A program made the translations under genes and the position numbers. This document shows, piece by piece, positions 14,891 through 17,098 of a stretch of DNA of 17,098 bases; position 1 is the first letter of the stretch; every line of letters starts with the position of its first letter. The notes beneath the pieces are model-generated. The model worked only from the letters and a program-made list of their open reading frames with translations, ran no database searches and was not told the origin of the DNA. The stretch is from Lachnospiraceae bacterium UBA7481 (GTDB lineage Bacteria > Bacillota > Clostridia > Lachnospirales > Lachnospiraceae), in the NCBI GenBank assembly GCA_002478505.1, contig DLOP01000037.1, forward strand, positions 8,659-25,756, read 5' to 3'.

Positions 14891-15382
14891 GTGGCGAAGT
14901 ACAAAATTGGCGATTACGTTTTATATGGGTTTTCAGGAGCATGTCAGGTGGTTGAATTGGGCTCGTTGTCATTTGGGGGACCGGACAAGATCTACTATTC
15001 CTTGAAGCCGGTCTATGATTCCAGAAGCACGATCTATGTTCCTTTAAATAAAGAGGATGAGATCGTCCGCAAGGTAATCACAAAACCGGAAGCCGAGAAA
15101 GTCCTGGAGAAGATCACGCAGTGCCAGACCGATGGAATGGCATTGGAGAGGGAAGCCTGCGAGGCGGTTTTGAGATCAGGGGATAATGTGGAAGTTTCCC
15201 AGGTGATCAGACAGCTTAGAAATCTTAGAAAAGAAAACCGTAAGAATCATAAGGGATTGAATATTTCGGAGGAACGTATCCTTCGTGATGCAGAGCGGAT
15301 CTTTTTCAGTGAGATCGCGACGGCGTTTGAGATGACGATGGAAGACACGCTGGCAGAGTTTAGCGCGAGACTGGATGATTAG
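14891..15382 (+). CDS. CarD/CdnL-family RNA polymerase-binding transcription regulator
   Basis: 163 residues, the normal length. The N-terminal domain (about 1-65: KIGDYVLYGFSGACQV and STIYVPLNKEDEIVRKV) is the Tudor-like fold shared with the RNA-polymerase-interacting domain of Mfd. The C-terminal helical part (about 70-163) is rich in charged residues (RQLRNLRKENRKNHKG, EERILRDAERIFFSEIA) and in the family contacts promoter DNA. Members bind the beta subunit and stabilise open promoter complexes. GTG 14891 is the start, with AAAGGAG at 14874-14880; no better in-frame start exists. It is a single-gene unit with its own promoter and a following hairpin. The exact role (stable RNA control or stress response) cannot be read here. 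Confidence 0.92.
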   Translation: MAKYKIGDYVLYGFSGACQVVELGSLSFGGPDKIYYSLKPVYDSRSTIYVPLNKEDEIVRKVITKPEAEKVLEKITQCQTDGMALEREACEAVLRSGDNVEVSQVIRQLRNLRKENRKNHKGLNISEERILRDAERIFFSEIATAFEMTMEDTLAEFSARLDD

Positions 15383-15384
15383 GG

Positions 15385-15413
15385 TTGATTTTCTAAATTA
15401 AAAAAGGTATAAT
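15385..15413 (+). promoter_or_regulatory. Probable promoter of ligA, directly after the CarD-family stop
   Basis: TTGATT (15385-15390), a 17-bp spacer and a perfect TATAAT (15408-15413). It begins 2 nt after the upstream stop codon. The predicted start is near 15420, exactly where the next hairpin begins. Confidence 0.65.
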
Positions 15414-15421
15414 CATTTTAT

Positions 15422-15456
15422 AAATCCCAAGGGGATAAACGTCCCTTTGGGATTTT
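15422..15456 (+). terminator. Strong hairpin: terminator of the CarD-family gene or 5' cap of ligA mRNA
   Basis: AAATCCCAAGGGGA (15422-15435) pairs with TCCCTTTGGGATTT (15442-15455) over 14 bp with one wobble, a 6-nt loop and a short T-run (15453-15456). It fits a terminator for the upstream gene. Because the promoter at 15385-15413 would start transcription at its first base, it may equally be a 5'-terminal stem-loop on the ligA transcript. Confidence 0.75.
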
Positions 15457-15558
15457 GAGGTTAGCGCTGTGCTGCAGATTAGGATCCGGCAGAAGCCGGG
15501 GGGAATAATGCTGCATAAAAAATGGATATGTGCAGCTGCAGTCCGTATGGAGGCAGAT

Positions 15559-17098
15559 ATGTCAGATCAGAAAACAAGGATGCAGGAATTGATTAAACTG
15601 CTCAACCGTGCGTCGGAAGCATACTATGCACGGGATGAGGAGATCATGTCCAATTATGAATATGATGCGCTTTATGATGAGCTGACGCGTCTGGAGGAGG
15701 AGACCGGTACAGTTCTTTCTGATAGTCCGACCACCAAAGTCGGTTATGAGGCAGTGGACGATCTTCCGAAAGAGGCGCATGAAATGCCGATGCTGTCATT
15801 GGGCAAGACAAAAGACAGAGAAGAACTGAAGGCGTGGTTAAAGGACAAGGAGGGTATTCTTTCCTGGAAGCTGGATGGTTTGACGATCGTATTGACCTAT
15901 CGCGATGGCGTTCTGGTCAAGGGCGTTACCAGAGGTAATGGCGAAGTCGGGGAGGTCGTTACAAACAATGTAAAAGTATTTAAAAATGTGCCGTTAAAAA
16001 TTCCCTATCAGGGGGAGCTGATCATACGCGGGGAAGCCGTAATCACATATTCGGATTTTGAGACGATCAACCGGAAGATCACAGATGCGGACGCGCGCTA
16101 TAAGAATCCCAGAAATCTCTGCAGCGGTTCCGTCAGGCAGTTGAATAATGAGATCACGGCGCAGCGGAGCGTCAGGCTGTATGCATTTTCTTTAGTCAGG
16201 GCGGAGGGCGTTGATTTTAACAATTCCTTTGAACAAACGTTCCTGTTTTTAAAGGAGCAGGGATTTTCGGTTGTGGAATATAAAAAGGTGAACGCCGAAA
16301 CGCTTCCGGATGCCGTTGCATGGTTTGAGGGACAGATTGAGCAAAACGATATCCCGTCAGACGGACTTGTGCTTTCTCTGGAAGATATCGCTTATGGGGA
16401 ATCCCTTGGAAGGACGGCGAAATTTCCGAGAAACGCTATTGCATTTAAATGGGCGGATGAGATCCGCGAGACGACATTATTAAAGATTGAATGGAGCCCG
16501 TCGAGGACAGGGCTGATTAATCCGGTGGCGGTATTTGAGCCGATAGAGCTGGAAGGCACGACGGTATCCAGGGCAAGCGTTCATAATGTCAGCATTATGA
16601 AAGAGTTAGAACTGGGCATCGGGGACCGGGTGACGGTGTATAAAGCCAATATGATCATCCCGCAGATCGCAGAGAATCTGACGAAGTCCGGTAATATGCC
16701 GATTCCGGAGACATGTCCGGTATGCGGCGGCAGGACAGAAGTAAAACAGATGAATGATACGGAGTCCCTGTATTGTGTCAATCCTGACTGCGAGGCAAAG
16801 AAGATCAAATCCTTCAGCCATTTTGTCAGCAGGGATGCCATGAATATTGACGGGCTTTCTGAGGCTACGCTGGAAAAAATCATCGGTCTTGGATTGATCC
16901 ATGAATATGCTGATATCTATAAGCTTTCTCATCATAAGGATGTGATCGTGGAGATGGAGGGATTTGGAGAAAAGTCTTATCAGAATCTTATGGAAAGCAT
17001 TGATCGTACTAGAGAGACTACGATTCCGCGTCTGTTAAATGCGCTGGGGATTCCGGGGATTGGTCTTGCCAATGCCAAGATGATCGCCAAAGAATGGG
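15559..17098 (+). CDS. ligA: NAD+-dependent DNA ligase (5' part, truncated by window edge)
   Basis: Seals nicks in DNA using NAD+, essential for lagging-strand replication and repair. 513 residues are visible of about 650; the remaining helix-hairpin-helix repeats and the BRCT domain lie beyond the edge. Domain Ia is present at the start (NRASEAYYARDEEIMSNYEYD). The nucleotidyl-accepting lysine is Lys104 in SWKLDGLT. Further motifs are IRGEAVI, AKFPRNAIAFKW, the OB-fold SRTGLINPVAVFEP, and a four-Cys zinc finger (Cys386, Cys389, Cys406, Cys411), followed by the first helix-hairpin-helix units. TRGNGEVGEVV and NPRNLCSGSVRQLN differ from the usual TRGDG and NPRNAAAGSLRQLD, a variant I associate with Lachnospiraceae. 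ATG 15559 has GGAGG (15549-15553) 5 nt ahead and gives the family-like N-terminus. ATG 15508 is in frame after a G-run and would add 17 residues. Confidence 0.96.
   Translation, partial: MSDQKTRMQELIKLLNRASEAYYARDEEIMSNYEYDALYDELTRLEEETGTVLSDSPTTKVGYEAVDDLPKEAHEMPMLSLGKTKDREELKAWLKDKEGILSWKLDGLTIVLTYRDGVLVKGVTRGNGEVGEVVTNNVKVFKNVPLKIPYQGELIIRGEAVITYSDFETINRKITDADARYKNPRNLCSGSVRQLNNEITAQRSVRLYAFSLVRAEGVDFNNSFEQTFLFLKEQGFSVVEYKKVNAETLPDAVAWFEGQIEQNDIPSDGLVLSLEDIAYGESLGRTAKFPRNAIAFKWADEIRETTLLKIEWSPSRTGLINPVAVFEPIELEGTTVSRASVHNVSIMKELELGIGDRVTVYKANMIIPQIAENLTKSGNMPIPETCPVCGGRTEVKQMNDTESLYCVNPDCEAKKIKSFSHFVSRDAMNIDGLSEATLEKIIGLGLIHEYADIYKLSHHKDVIVEMEGFGEKSYQNLMESIDRTRETTIPRLLNALGIPGIGLANAKMIAKEW

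Noticed and set aside
1..17098. CRISPR arrays, insertion sequences, phage genes, toxin-antitoxin pairs
   Set aside because: No regularly spaced repeats, transposase motifs, terminal inverted repeats or phage-type genes were seen on either strand.

Overview
The window reads as chromosomal DNA of a Firmicute of the class Clostridia, most likely family Lachnospiraceae. The grounds are a Gram-positive type PolC, CarD-family and HU proteins, strong AGGAGG-like ribosome binding sites with some GTG and TTG starts, moderate GC content, and protein variants (LigA, PolC) that match my memory of that family. No database search was possible. All supported genes lie on the + strand, and all large reverse-strand reading frames are shadows.

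Region 1 (1-2072) is the end of an envelope and isoprenoid cluster: a 5'-truncated dxr (MEP pathway) followed by the site-2 protease gene rseP. Region 2 (2073-6220) looks inserted relative to the usual clostridial order dxr-rseP-ispG-polC. A hairpin follows rseP. Next comes a promoter with a roughly 195-nt leader full of stem-loops, then a PP2C phosphatase gene and a membrane-anchored Hanks-type Ser/Thr kinase gene. After an AT-rich gap with a possible promoter comes a UDP-glucose 6-dehydrogenase gene. Region 3 (6303-12066) resumes the conserved order with ispG and polC, 1 nt apart. PolC is long because of two charged low-complexity linkers.

Region 4 (12067-13306) opens with a 332-base stretch without a protein gene. 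It holds a tRNA-Glu(CTC) gene with its own promoter and terminator, then the promoter of the next gene. That gene is an AT-rich, probably acquired, class I methyltransferase, followed by a perfect 16-bp palindrome. Region 5 (13307-14284) is a two-gene unit: an 81-aa protein of unknown function with a Cys/His-containing tail, and a YcgR-like PilZ protein expected to bind cyclic di-GMP. Region 6 (14285-17098) carries three separately promoted genes: HU (with a 7-bp inverted repeat near its start of transcription), a CarD/CdnL-family protein, and ligA, which runs off the right edge.

The most unusual points are the phosphatase/kinase/UDP-glucose dehydrogenase block inside a housekeeping cluster, its structured leader, the low-complexity insert in the PP2C domain, the small Cys/His protein beside the PilZ gene, and a promoter that fires directly into a terminator-like hairpin ahead of ligA. 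I see no CRISPR array, insertion sequence, phage gene or rRNA gene.
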